DNA of 46,078 bases from Patescibacteria group bacterium. Lineage in GTDB: Bacteria; Patescibacteriota; Patescibacteriia; Patescibacteriales; JAQTRU01. The position numbers were made by a program, and so were the translations under genes. The notes under the pieces were generated by a model that saw only the letters and a list, made by a program, of their open reading frames with translations, did not search any database and was not told the origin of the DNA. This document shows positions 1 to 9,123 of this stretch, piece after piece. The stretch covers positions 1 through 46,078 of the forward strand of contig JAQUPG010000013.1 in assembly GCA_028716725.1 (NCBI GenBank). Direction: 5' to 3'. The stretch's first letter is position 1, and each line of letters starts with the position of its first letter.

Positions 1-116
1 AATCGGCAATCGCCCGGGCCGGCCGGCTTATCGCACACCGTCGTCTTTTAAATATCGGAAAAGCTTGGAAGTGGAGAGGGGGAAAATAAAGAGATAAATT
101 ATTTAAGAAAAATAAA

Positions 117-158
117 AAAGCCGCCTATGGATGTTGTGTCTAGCAATGGCGGCTTTTT
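117..158. terminator. Intrinsic terminator-like hairpin
   Basis: aaaaagccgcc...ggcggcttttt stem followed by T-run. Confidence 0.6.
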
Positions 159-186
159 GCGAAGAAGGAGTTATGCCATAATTCCC

Positions 187-552
187 TTAGGAAGCCTCAA
201 TTGAGACAATACCCCATTTTCCCTGCGGGAGTTCAGTGGTCGTTTCGCTTTGCATTTTTTCGCGGGACCACAGAATCACGACCACGGACTTGGCCGGCGG
301 TTTCGGGACGCCGGCCGAAAAATTCCCGATAGAAACCTTGGCGAAAAAGCCTTCGGGCGGTACGGGGACGATTAATGTATCCGGAAATTTTCCCCTTGTA
401 GCTTTTCCGAAGTTCTCCCTTACCAATCTTGCCAGTTCCTCATCTGTCCCGGCAAAATGAGAACAGTGGCTTTTTTTCGTTTGGCGGAGCTGGGTAGTTT
501 GGTGCAGGAAAATTTCGGGGCTAGCCGGAATAGGTTGGTCATCTTGGGGCAT
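187..552 (-). CDS. DUF3228-like small protein
   Basis: 121-aa ORF; motif 'LIVPVPPEGFF' and C-terminal 'WGIVSIEAS' resemble the DUF3228 family; AAGGAGATATATT RBS before ATG. Confidence 0.55.
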   Translation of the reverse strand: MPQDDQPIPASPEIFLHQTTQLRQTKKSHCSHFAGTDEELARLVRENFGKATRGKFPDTLIVPVPPEGFFAKVSIGNFSAGVPKPPAKSVVVILWSREKMQSETTTELPQGKWGIVSIEAS

Positions 553-672
553 AATATATCTCCTTGTGGTTTGAATGTTATACCTTGAAAAGGACAGGAA
601 AGATAAATAGGAAACAGATTTAACTGCGTTAATAAAATATCCTATTATATTTTTAGAATTTTGTCAAATAGA

Positions 673-700
673 AAACAGTCCCGAATTCTCGGGACTGTTT
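673..700. terminator. Perfect palindromic terminator
   Basis: AAACAGTCCCGAATTCTCGGGACTGTTT with flanking A/T tracts, just after the stop of the ATP-grasp gene. Confidence 0.7.
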
Positions 701-712
701 TATTTATGAAAA

Positions 713-3133
713 TTACATAAAGTTTCCCTGCAAGTGGTAATACGGCGGCCGGTTTTTATACCGCCTGATGGCCATTCTGATAATTTCTTCCAGGAAATCG
801 GCGTAATTCATGTTGATGAATTCGGCTGCGCCCGGCACGCAGTCGCCGATATTGATTGAAGGGTTAGGGTTTAACTCCAGGACATAAGGGTTATTGTTTT
901 TGTCCACCCGGACTTCCACCCGTCCGTAATCGTGGCAGTCCAGAATATTATAGGTATCAAGAGATATTTCCGTAATTAAAGATTCCAGTTTTTTGGGGAT
1001 ATTTTTGGCCGGCCTCTGCACCGTAATGCCTGTTTTATAAGCCGGATTGTCCGTCCATTTGGCGTCAAAAGGATAGATATGCCAATAGCCTTCCGGCATT
1101 TTGTCAAAAATAGAGCGCGACAAAGGCAGGACGCGCAAATCGTCTTCCTCGCTGCCCAAAATTGAAACATCATATTCGTCGCCGTCAATATATTCTTCTA
1201 TCAAGGCCGGCTGGTCCATATCCTCGGTTATTTTTTTTATCTGCCTGTCCAGGCCCTCTTTGTTCGTGACCACGGAATCATTGGTTATGCCGATGGAATT
1301 ATCGGAATTAGCCGGCTTGATAATAAGGGGATATTTTAAATCTTCGTCAATTTTATCTTCCAGACTGTAAGCGTAGTCCCATTTCGGCGTCGGGATGCCA
1401 TGATAATTAAGCAATTTTTTTACCCGGATTTTATCTATGCATAAACCGAGGGTAAAGGGGTTGGAGCCGGTGTAGGGGATTTGCAGGGTGTCTAAAATGG
1501 CGGCCACGTGCGGCTCCAGTAAGCTTGAATTATTAATCCTTTCGCAGACATTAAAAACCAAATCGACGTTGCTTTTTCTTAAATCGTTAAAGGCTTTAGG
1601 CAGATTGTTAAAATCAAAAAAGGTAACTTTATAGCCTTTTTCTTTCAAAGTTTTCTCTATATTTCTTCCGACTGAAGTAAGGTCTGCTTCCACGGCCGCC
1701 TGCTCATCCTGGTAAATATTGCAGGCAACGCCGATATGAAGTTTGCGCTGGTCTTCAACTTTAAACCTTTTGATCCTTTCAATTTTAGCCATGCCTTTAA
1801 GCAAATCTTTATTCATGGCGGCGGAAGAAAAGCGGTTGCGGCGCAGAGTTTTTCCGATTGAAGAAGACGGGTCGAATTTTACCACTTCGTACCTTATGTA
1901 TTTCAGGATGTCTTTTAAATTATCTTCGGCATCAAGGGGGTTATTCCCGGAAACGCTTACCCAGCCCAGATATTCATAGCCTTCGGGCGGGACCAGGATC
2001 GGATCGCCGATTTTTTTAAAAATATATAGTTCTTCCAGATGCTCATTTTTTTTAATATTTTCATCCACGTCAAGCTTAACCAAAATTCCGGAATAGTCGG
2101 GGATAAAGTCGTAGCTGATGAGGTATTTATAAGGTATATCCGGTTTTTTTATTCTTTCTATGTAGACGCCCAGGGCGATTTTTACTATATTTTCTATTAG
2201 ATCAACCTGCCAGGCCTCTTTGGTAAAAGAATAAGTTTCATCTCCGCCCATGCGGAGGTTGGCTTCTATCGGCACCGGCCCGTCCTTGGTAACTTTGGCT
2301 TCAAAATGGATGCAGCCGTTCTGCACGCCCAGTTTCTCTAAAATCATTTCCGCCATTTCATTAAGAGCCTGCTGGTCGTTTTTGTGCAGGCGGGAGGGGA
2401 TAGCCCATTGGGTTTCCACAAAGAAGGGCTCGTCGGTTTTGTAATTATCGACAATGGAAGAAAATTTTATTTTTCCGTTCTGGAGAATAATATTTATATC
2501 AACCTCTTCCCCGTCAATATATTCTTCTACCAATATATCAAGGCCGTCCGACAGCGCCGATTCCGTCGTGGTGGAAATATTTTTCTTTATGTAATTATAG
2601 GTTGCGGCCAGTTCTTCCTTATTTTCCACTTTAACGACAAAAGCGCTTGAGGAACCATAGGCCGGTTTTATTACTATGGGAAAATTAAAATTCTGGCCGA
2701 CATAATCAAGGTCTTTGGATTTTATCAAGGCGTATCGGGGAGTCTTAATTTTATTTTCTTTGCAGAATTCCCGGAATAAATATTTATTTCTGGCTTTTTT
2801 GGCAATTTTAAAAGGAATGCCGATAAGGCCAAGCCGGTCTGAAATTTTGGCGGTCAGAAGAACATCATCCTCCCAAAAAGTGATCACGCCGTCGATTTTG
2901 ACGGCCGGATTGGCGGACAAAAAAGATTCTAAAGCCTCAAGCGCCTGGCCATGATTATTAGTATCGGCTAAAACCCAATGGTCGATATAACCGTCCGCCC
3001 AATTTTTTTCCTTGTTCAGGGCGACCACGGTCAATCCCATTTTTTTCAATTTTTTTAAAATGAATTTTTTCTTTATGGAGCCGGTGTTGACCAAGAGGAT
3101 GGTTTTACCCGGGAAACTTCCGTTTGGACTCAT
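713..3133 (-). CDS. Tandem double ATP-grasp protein (N-terminal carboxylate-amine ligase-like half, C-terminal D-Ala-D-Ala ligase-like half)
   Basis: ORF 820 aa; first half 'PIVIKPAYGSSSAFVVKV...VEEYIDGEEVDINII...IEANLRMGGDE'; second half 'YTGSNPFTLGLCIDKIRVKKLL...PLIIKPANSDNSIGI...EVRVDKNNNPYVLELNPNPSI'. Internal ATG at 3133 preceded by GGGGGGAG is the better start. Confidence 0.85.
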   Translation of the reverse strand: MSPNGSFPGKTILLVNTGSIKKKFILKKLKKMGLTVVALNKEKNWADGYIDHWVLADTNNHGQALEALESFLSANPAVKIDGVITFWEDDVLLTAKISDRLGLIGIPFKIAKKARNKYLFREFCKENKIKTPRYALIKSKDLDYVGQNFNFPIVIKPAYGSSSAFVVKVENKEELAATYNYIKKNISTTTESALSDGLDILVEEYIDGEEVDINIILQNGKIKFSSIVDNYKTDEPFFVETQWAIPSRLHKNDQQALNEMAEMILEKLGVQNGCIHFEAKVTKDGPVPIEANLRMGGDETYSFTKEAWQVDLIENIVKIALGVYIERIKKPDIPYKYLISYDFIPDYSGILVKLDVDENIKKNEHLEELYIFKKIGDPILVPPEGYEYLGWVSVSGNNPLDAEDNLKDILKYIRYEVVKFDPSSSIGKTLRRNRFSSAAMNKDLLKGMAKIERIKRFKVEDQRKLHIGVACNIYQDEQAAVEADLTSVGRNIEKTLKEKGYKVTFFDFNNLPKAFNDLRKSNVDLVFNVCERINNSSLLEPHVAAILDTLQIPYTGSNPFTLGLCIDKIRVKKLLNYHGIPTPKWDYAYSLEDKIDEDLKYPLIIKPANSDNSIGITNDSVVTNKEGLDRQIKKITEDMDQPALIEEYIDGDEYDVSILGSEEDDLRVLPLSRSIFDKMPEGYWHIYPFDAKWTDNPAYKTGITVQRPAKNIPKKLESLITEISLDTYNILDCHDYGRVEVRVDKNNNPYVLELNPNPSINIGDCVPGAAEFINMNYADFLEEIIRMAIRRYKNRPPYYHLQGNFM

Positions 3134-3271
3134 ATTTTTTTTCTCCCCCCAAAATTTTTTAATGATTAAAAACAAAAAACGCTCTCACTGACTAAATTAT
3201 AATTTTTTAATAAGCAATTGTCAATGACAAAGGGGAGATTTTTCTAGTTTTAAGCTTAATCTTTCAAACCC

Positions 3272-3299
3272 TTGACATATTTGTAGGGTGTGTTATTAT
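3272..3299 (+). promoter_or_regulatory. Sigma70-like promoter for rplJ-rplL
   Basis: TTGACA-N16-TATTAT. Confidence 0.7.
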
Positions 3300-3318
3300 G
3301 GGAATAATCAAATAATTT

Positions 3319-3391
3319 ACCGCAGACAGCAGGCGAAGGATAAGACCTGCCGAGGTAAGAAGCCAATTTTTTGGTTTTTCATGTCTGTGGT
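3319..3391 (+). ncRNA. Ribosomal protein L10 leader
   Basis: ACCGCAGACA...TGTCTGTGGT closing stem and GCAGG...CCTGC internal stem with 'ccgaggtaagaag', located directly upstream of rplJ. Confidence 0.8.
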
Positions 3392-3410
3392 TAAAACACA
3401 GATTTTTTAT
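3384..3410 (+). terminator. Candidate attenuator overlapping the L10 leader
   Basis: TCTGTG-gttaaaa-CACAGA-TTTTTTATTT; 5' arm shared with the closing stem of the leader. Confidence 0.55.
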
Positions 3411-3458
3411 TTACTATGAATTAACTAATTATTATTTTGTCCTGAATGGAGCAAAAAT

Positions 3459-3498
3459 AACGGGATCCTTCGACTCGCTTCGCTCACTCAGGATGACA
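3459..3498. repeat. Palindromic dispersed repeat (GGATCCTTCGACTCGCTTCGCTCACTCAGGATGACA type)
   Basis: Related copy at 37110-37153; same core 'GTCGCTTCGCTC..CTCAGGATGACA'. Confidence 0.75.
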
Positions 3499-3506
3499 TT
3501 CGTCAT

Positions 3507-4031
3507 ATGCCAAAAAGCAGAGAACAAAAAAAGGAAATTTTAAGAGATTTGGCGGAAAAGGTGAAAAAAGCCAAATCCGTTGTTTTTGCCAAGTTCGACG
3601 GCCTGGGAGTCAAGGAAAATGAAAATCTTAGAAATAAGCTAAAAGAAGAAGGAAACGAATATTACGTAGCCAAAAAAACCTTGCTTGACTTAGCTTTTAA
3701 AGAAAAGGGGATTAAAGATTTAAATATAAGAAATCTTGAAGGGAAGGTGGCGGCGATTTTCGGCTATGAGGACGAAGTGGCGCCGGCTAAAATCACGGGT
3801 GAGTTTAAAAAAGGGACGCCGGACAAAATTAGCTTTATCGGCGGAATCTTGGAAAATAAATTTATTTCCGCGGAAACGGTAGAGACCCTATCTAATCTGC
3901 CGGGCAAGCAGGAATTATACGCTAAGATGGTCGGATCAATGAAAGCGCCTGTTAGCGGTTTCGTCCATGTCCTTTCCGGCAATCTGCGCGGTTTAGTCTG
4001 CGCCTTAAAGGCGATTGGTGAGAAAAAATAA
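3507..4031 (+). CDS. rplJ: 50S ribosomal protein L10
   Basis: 174 aa; 'MPKSREQKKEILRDLAEKVKKAKSVVFAKFDGL'; followed by rplL. Confidence 0.95.
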   Translation: MPKSREQKKEILRDLAEKVKKAKSVVFAKFDGLGVKENENLRNKLKEEGNEYYVAKKTLLDLAFKEKGIKDLNIRNLEGKVAAIFGYEDEVAPAKITGEFKKGTPDKISFIGGILENKFISAETVETLSNLPGKQELYAKMVGSMKAPVSGFVHVLSGNLRGLVCALKAIGEKK

Positions 4032-4062
4032 TTAATTTAATAAATAATTAAAATAATATTTT

Positions 4063-4503
4063 ATGCCAGAAGAAACTAAAACAACCGCCCCGGCTGAAGC
4101 TGGCGCGGAAGAAAAAAAAGAAGTAATCGTCCCGGAGAAATTTAAATCTCTCGTGGAAGAAATTGAAAAAATGTCTGTCCTTGATTTAGCCGAATTGGTT
4201 AAAATCTTGGAAGACAAGTTCGGCGTTTCCGCCGCGGCCCCGGCCATGATGATGGCGGGTCCGGCAGCCGCCGCCGCTCCGGTTGAAGAAAAAACCAGCT
4301 TTGACGTTGAGTTGACCGAAGCCGGCGGCAACAAGATTGCCGTAATTAAGGCGGTTCGGGCTGTCACTGACATGGGCTTAAAGGACGCTAAAGATTTAGT
4401 TGACGGCGCTCCGAAAATGGTGAAAGAAGGCGTTAAAAAGGAAGACGCGGAAGCCATGAAAAAGGCTTTAGAAGAGGCTGGAGCCAAGGTCACATTAAAA
4501 TAA
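4063..4503 (+). CDS. rplL: 50S ribosomal protein L7/L12
   Basis: C-terminal '[49 protein letters not shown]'. Confidence 0.97.
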   Translation: MPEETKTTAPAEAGAEEKKEVIVPEKFKSLVEEIEKMSVLDLAELVKILEDKFGVSAAAPAMMMAGPAAAAAPVEEKTSFDVELTEAGGNKIAVIKAVRAVTDMGLKDAKDLVDGAPKMVKEGVKKEDAEAMKKALEEAGAKVTLK

Positions 4504-4526
4504 AAAATCAAAAATAAAATATAAAA

Positions 4527-4552
4527 AAGACGGGGTTTACTCCCGTCTTTTT
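4527..4552 (+). terminator. rplL terminator
   Basis: GACGGGGTTTACTCCCGTCTTTTT. Confidence 0.8.
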
Positions 4553-4637
4553 ATATAGCAAGCGTCTAAAATAAAGTAATTTTATTTAGCTCGCGAACCG
4601 GATACACCTTATTAGGCGATGAGAATGAGCCGTTTTT

Positions 4638-5453
4638 CTAATTAGAGACTTGTAAATCCTTATCGATAACACAAGCTAAGCAAAATTGTTTTCCGAGAGT
4701 AGTTAACGAAATCTCTTTTCTATTAAAACTTAAAGTCCAACCTTCTTTAGCTTCAACCTGCTTTTTAATTGGATCTAGCGCCTTATCCGATTCTAGCTCC
4801 TCGTATAAACCCTCGGCAACAATATGTACCATTGGAGGAATTTCAAGCAAACCCAATCTACACAAATTATCTAAATAATTTGGTAAGAGCTGCTGATGTT
4901 CACACCCCGCCTTCTTGCCTATATGTGAAAAATTTCTGTACAAAATACGATATCCATCTTTTACATTTGCTCTAACATCAATAAGCGGTTTATCGCCACC
5001 AGTCGTAAAAAATTTTAAAACCCTTGCTTCGTCGGGTGACATGTTTTGAATTATTTGCACAAAGCCAGGATGAGCATTTTGCGCCGTTGCCGAGTCGATA
5101 GAGGTCGCAAGCAAATTAGCATAAAGCTCTCTTAGTGTTTCTTCATGAGCTGCAAATCTTAATGATTCTACGACAGGGCCAGCCACTAAAAGGTTCGGAG
5201 TCACAATTCTTTCTGGAGGAACATTTTTTAACTTATCTGTAAGTTTTGCAGAGAGAAAAACACTTATTTTTTCATAACCCCATACTAAAGCGCTCACGGG
5301 AGCTAATGCGATATTGATTGTTTTAGTTATAGTTTCTAAACCCTTGCCGATTTGCTTAGCGGCAGGTTGAAGTGCATCCTGATAAACGGGCACGGCTTTA
5401 ACTATACCTTCGACTGCTTTTGCAGCTTGTGTAATTTTGTCATCATCACTCAT
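4638..5453 (-). CDS. Abi-alpha / DUF4393-like protein
   Basis: 271 aa; 'PERIVTPNLLVAGPVVESLRFAAHEETLRELYANLLATSID...HPGFVQIIQNMSPDEARVLKFF' is characteristic of DUF4393/Abi-alpha. Confidence 0.8.
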   Translation of the reverse strand: MSDDDKITQAAKAVEGIVKAVPVYQDALQPAAKQIGKGLETITKTINIALAPVSALVWGYEKISVFLSAKLTDKLKNVPPERIVTPNLLVAGPVVESLRFAAHEETLRELYANLLATSIDSATAQNAHPGFVQIIQNMSPDEARVLKFFTTGGDKPLIDVRANVKDGYRILYRNFSHIGKKAGCEHQQLLPNYLDNLCRLGLLEIPPMVHIVAEGLYEELESDKALDPIKKQVEAKEGWTLSFNRKEISLTTLGKQFCLACVIDKDLQVSN

Positions 5454-5511
5454 ATAGTTTAGTTATTAAGTGCATTAATTTCTCATAAGAAGTTATATGC
5501 ATGAATTTATT

Positions 5512-7881
5512 TTATTTTTCAAAATGCGTGGCATCAATGGCAAAAACCTTAGTTCCGTCCAGAAAATATATCTTTTTCGCGGTTTCATCAACGTCAAAAT
5601 CTTTTAAATCATTAAGTCCATTAAATTGGTACTGGCTTAAGAATTGTCCGGTTTTGTTAAAAATTACAAGGCGTTTGGTTGCCGGCTCTAAAATATAGAT
5701 ATATTCCAAATCCTGCGAAACGATAATTTTAGTGGCGGCCGTAAGAGGCGGGTCAATCGGTTTCAAGGAGAAATCCTGCTTTTCGCCTTTTAAATATTTA
5801 GAGACGCCGCCGTCGGAATTTAAAACGTAAATTTGGCCGTCAATGGAAAAACTTACGGCTTGCGAGAAATCCGCTTTATCTCTCATCCATTTTTCTCCGG
5901 CAGAAAAACCGGCTTCGGCTTTGCGGTAACGGTAAATCTGCCCGCTTGATTTTTCTAAGAGATAAAGCAGGTTATTATAGCCGGCAGCGGCAATAATATT
6001 TTCCCGGCCGGCGGGCAGGCCAATGGTTAAATTGGAAATTTCTTCGGTTTCCGTATTGAGCTGGATTATGGAATTATCATTGAGATAATAAATTTTTTTA
6101 TTTTTATCAAGGACAGGGGAGTTGAGGGCTTTTATCGGTTGGTTAAGGGCGGCCACGGCCGTGACAAGATTTTTAGATAAATCCAGAGTGTAAACCGTTT
6201 TCTGCTTCCCGTCGCCGGCGTAAATTTTATTGCCCGCTAAAATTATATTGGCGACTTCGGCTCCTTTGTTGAGATTGGCAAAATCAGCCATCGGCGCCCC
6301 GGTTTCCACGGCGACAACATGCCTTATTTTTTCCAGCTGCTGGTTATTCTTTTCAATAATTTTTCCGTAATATTCTTTTTGCGCGTCCGTTTCCTGGGGG
6401 AGCTTCTCAATCAGCCCTTTTAGCTCATCAAGAATAGTTTTCGCCCCGTCTTCGTTATTGTAGAGAAGATGGGCGTCAACCTGGTTTTGTTTCTGCTCAA
6501 CCGTTTTTATCAGGCCGTCTAAGGCGATTTTTTCCGCTTCCATTTTATTTTTTACGCCGGTTGCCGACAGGCTGATGATAAACAGCAAGAGGCAGACGGC
6601 GGCGGCAAAAAGAAGGATTTTATTCCTCTTATTCAGGCCTTTGACCCAAGAATAAACCTGTTGGCCTTTGGCTTCTAAATTTTGTTTGCTTGACCTTATT
6701 TTGGCAATAATTTTACCTATTAAGATTTTTGCCTGCTCTCTGCTGGTAAAGGCGCGGAAAAGGTAGATAATAAAATTAAGGAGGTTAGCCAGAATATCCC
6801 GGCCGAGGAGGATTATCTTTTTGCCAAAAATCCAGGTTTGTTTTTTCTTAAAAAATATTTTGTCCTTTATCAAAAAGGTTTTCTTGCTTCTGTCGGCGGC
6901 ATTGGGAGTTTTTATCTTGGCCGCAACCAGCCCCGGAATTTTAAGCCATTTTTTAAAGTTTATAAAGCCGGACGGCATAAGAAGTTTTTCCGTCTTCTCT
7001 TCCGTGGAGTTCAGGCGGCTGATTGAAGTTTCAACTGAAACTTCCGCGGTCGGCTCTTTTTCCGCTACCACCTTTAAGCCCGTCGTGTTTTTTACGAGAA
7101 TGCCCAAAAAAGAAACATAAGCGTTAATGCCGCCCAGAATATTTTTTATCTGGGCAATGGCGCCGGCCGGAGGCAGTTTCGTTATAGTGTCAATCAGCTG
7201 TTTGCTTGAGAGATATTCGGGCAGAGTCTCATTGGTGAATAAGAAATAACCGCCGGTCGGGATTGTTCCGCTTACGATATTGGAGAATAATTTTACGGCC
7301 CCGCCCCCCTTGGCTATGGCCTTTTTGTTTTTCCCGTTGCCGGCCGGAGTTTGGGCTTTGCTGCTTTGGCTTAAGTCAGCGATTTTATAGCTTAATTCCG
7401 GCTTGGGGCCGGTGACGCTTCTTATCTTTCCGGGCGCCGCCGTCGGCTCTTCCCGGTGCTTATAAATAAGCAGGCAGCGGTTTTTCCCGAGATTGGAAAA
7501 ATGCAGTTCATTTTCATAAACTATGCCGGCCGTTATATTAAAATCCGCCAGCGGGATATTTATTTTTTCCCTGGCCAGAAACTCAACCAGTTCCTTGTTG
7601 GTTTTAGCCAAAGCGGTTTCAAAAATATGCTCTACCTTAAGCGTGCTTATTCTTTCCCGCAGGATTATTTTTTCGTTCTGGTAGTAATTATGGTTTAAGG
7701 TGTTAACTAAAAAATTAATGATTTTTAAGGCCTCGCTCCTCCGGGAATTAATTTCAACCAGGGCGAAAAGTTTCCCGGCCAGAGCCTCTTTATTGGCATC
7801 GGGCTGGGCGATAAAAACTTCACTGGTTGAGCTGGGATTTTGGGCCGAACTTAATATTAGAGAAATTATTTTATAATACAT
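5512..7881 (-). CDS. PP2C-like N-terminal domain, one transmembrane segment, C-terminal beta-propeller-like domain
   Basis: 789 aa; N-terminal phosphatase-like segment, TM 'KILLFAAAVCLLLFIISLSATG', then NHL-like repeats. Confidence 0.55.
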   Translation of the reverse strand: MYYKIISLILSSAQNPSSTSEVFIAQPDANKEALAGKLFALVEINSRRSEALKIINFLVNTLNHNYYQNEKIILRERISTLKVEHIFETALAKTNKELVEFLAREKINIPLADFNITAGIVYENELHFSNLGKNRCLLIYKHREEPTAAPGKIRSVTGPKPELSYKIADLSQSSKAQTPAGNGKNKKAIAKGGGAVKLFSNIVSGTIPTGGYFLFTNETLPEYLSSKQLIDTITKLPPAGAIAQIKNILGGINAYVSFLGILVKNTTGLKVVAEKEPTAEVSVETSISRLNSTEEKTEKLLMPSGFINFKKWLKIPGLVAAKIKTPNAADRSKKTFLIKDKIFFKKKQTWIFGKKIILLGRDILANLLNFIIYLFRAFTSREQAKILIGKIIAKIRSSKQNLEAKGQQVYSWVKGLNKRNKILLFAAAVCLLLFIISLSATGVKNKMEAEKIALDGLIKTVEQKQNQVDAHLLYNNEDGAKTILDELKGLIEKLPQETDAQKEYYGKIIEKNNQQLEKIRHVVAVETGAPMADFANLNKGAEVANIILAGNKIYAGDGKQKTVYTLDLSKNLVTAVAALNQPIKALNSPVLDKNKKIYYLNDNSIIQLNTETEEISNLTIGLPAGRENIIAAAGYNNLLYLLEKSSGQIYRYRKAEAGFSAGEKWMRDKADFSQAVSFSIDGQIYVLNSDGGVSKYLKGEKQDFSLKPIDPPLTAATKIIVSQDLEYIYILEPATKRLVIFNKTGQFLSQYQFNGLNDLKDFDVDETAKKIYFLDGTKVFAIDATHFEK

Positions 7882-7884
7882 AAC

Positions 7885-8022
7885 TTTTAATAATCAATAA
7901 CCAATAATCAAATTACAAATAATATTTAATAACGAAATTTCAATAACCAAACTGTTTGATTATTGGTTATTGAATATTGGGATTTATTTGATTATTGTTT
8001 CCTGGTTATTGGTTATTCCCGC
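7885..8022. repeat. AT-rich palindromic repeat (AATAACCAATAATCAAA... type)
   Basis: Long inverted-repeat region, clearly similar to 45250-45368. Confidence 0.75.
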
Positions 8023-8092
8023 TAGAGCAGTTGACTTATACCTTTTTATATTATACTATAAATTCATAATTTAAGTAAGGTATAAGACATTT

Positions 8093-8776
8093 ATGCTGGG
8101 GAAATTATTCGGTTCAAACACCAGGGTAAAAATTTTAAAGTTATTTTTGCTCCATCCCGAAGAGAAATATTATATCAGGCAGCTGGCCCGTGATTTAAAG
8201 TTGCAGGTTAATTCTGTCCGGAGGGAACTGGAAAATCTCGAGGAATTCGGTTTGTTGATTTCTAACACCGGAATCGGGGAGGAAAATATTAGAGAGCAGT
8301 CCCTTGAAGAAAAAAAGAATTTAGAAAAATTATTGCGGGGGGAAATAGTAAACGTGGCTCCGAAAAAGGTTGAAGTAGCCAGCTTAAGCGGCGGAGAAAA
8401 GAAATATTATAAGGCCAATAAAAATTTCGTTTTATTTGAAGAGATAAAAGCTTTAATCGTGAAGTCCCAAGTTTTGTATGAAAAAGATTTTATTAAGAAG
8501 CTTAATAAGCTGGGCAGCCCGAAACTTTTTATTTTAACCGGAGTTTTTATTAACAGCCACCATTCGCCGACGGACATGCTTATTGTCGGCCGGATAAATA
8601 AGGACAGGTTGGCTAGAGTGGTAAAGGAGCTGGAAAAAGAAATGGGCCGGCAGATTAATTATACCCTGATGGATACGAAAGAGTTTAAATACCGCAAAGA
8701 CATAACAGATGTTTTTCTTTATAGCATCCTGGAAGGAAGCAAGATAGTAGTCGTTGATGAAATAGGCATAAGCTAG
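8093..8776 (+). CDS. Winged-HTH regulator with nucleotidyltransferase-like C-terminal domain
   Basis: N-term 'NTRVKILKLFLLHPEEKYYIRQLARDLKLQVNSVRRELENLEEFGLL'. Confidence 0.7.
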   Translation: MLGKLFGSNTRVKILKLFLLHPEEKYYIRQLARDLKLQVNSVRRELENLEEFGLLISNTGIGEENIREQSLEEKKNLEKLLRGEIVNVAPKKVEVASLSGGEKKYYKANKNFVLFEEIKALIVKSQVLYEKDFIKKLNKLGSPKLFILTGVFINSHHSPTDMLIVGRINKDRLARVVKELEKEMGRQINYTLMDTKEFKYRKDITDVFLYSILEGSKIVVVDEIGIS

Positions 8777-8804
8777 GACAGGTATTATTGATTTTTCATA
8801 AATT

Positions 8805-8828
8805 CCGCTATTTTTATAGCGGTTTTTT
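8805..8828 (+). terminator. Intrinsic terminator
   Basis: CCGCTATTTTTATAGCGGTTTTTT. Confidence 0.85.
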
Positions 8829-8845
8829 ATTATTTATTTCACCTA

Positions 8846-8874
8846 TTGACATAAAATGATAAATATGCTAATAT
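8846..8874 (+). promoter_or_regulatory. Strong sigma70-like promoter for the envelope cassette
   Basis: TTGACA-N17-TAATAT. Confidence 0.7.
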
Positions 8875-9123
8875 CTTAAGTTAAATATTAATTAATGAAA
8901 AAGCCTATTTTTTTAAGTATTTTTAATAATTTTGGGCAGTCAAACCTGGATAATTAAGAATTATTTAAGTTTGAAGGCCTGAATTTTTTCCGCGAATGCG
9001 GAACTGCCCGTAATCGGAGCAGAATATTAAGGGCCAGTACTTTGACAATTGAAAAAAATAATTAGCCAAGTTGGCTAAAACGTGGCTAGAGCCACAGAAC
9101 CTCCAGAGAGGAAGGAGCAACAA

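Noticed and set aside
4032-4511. 159-aa minus ORF
   Set aside because: Antisense of rplL with low-complexity Ala/Ser composition.
8900-9020. Cobalamin or other known riboswitch
   Set aside because: Some GGGCAGT/ACTGCCC pairing, but the conserved motifs of the known classes I can recall are absent; left as an unassigned leader.
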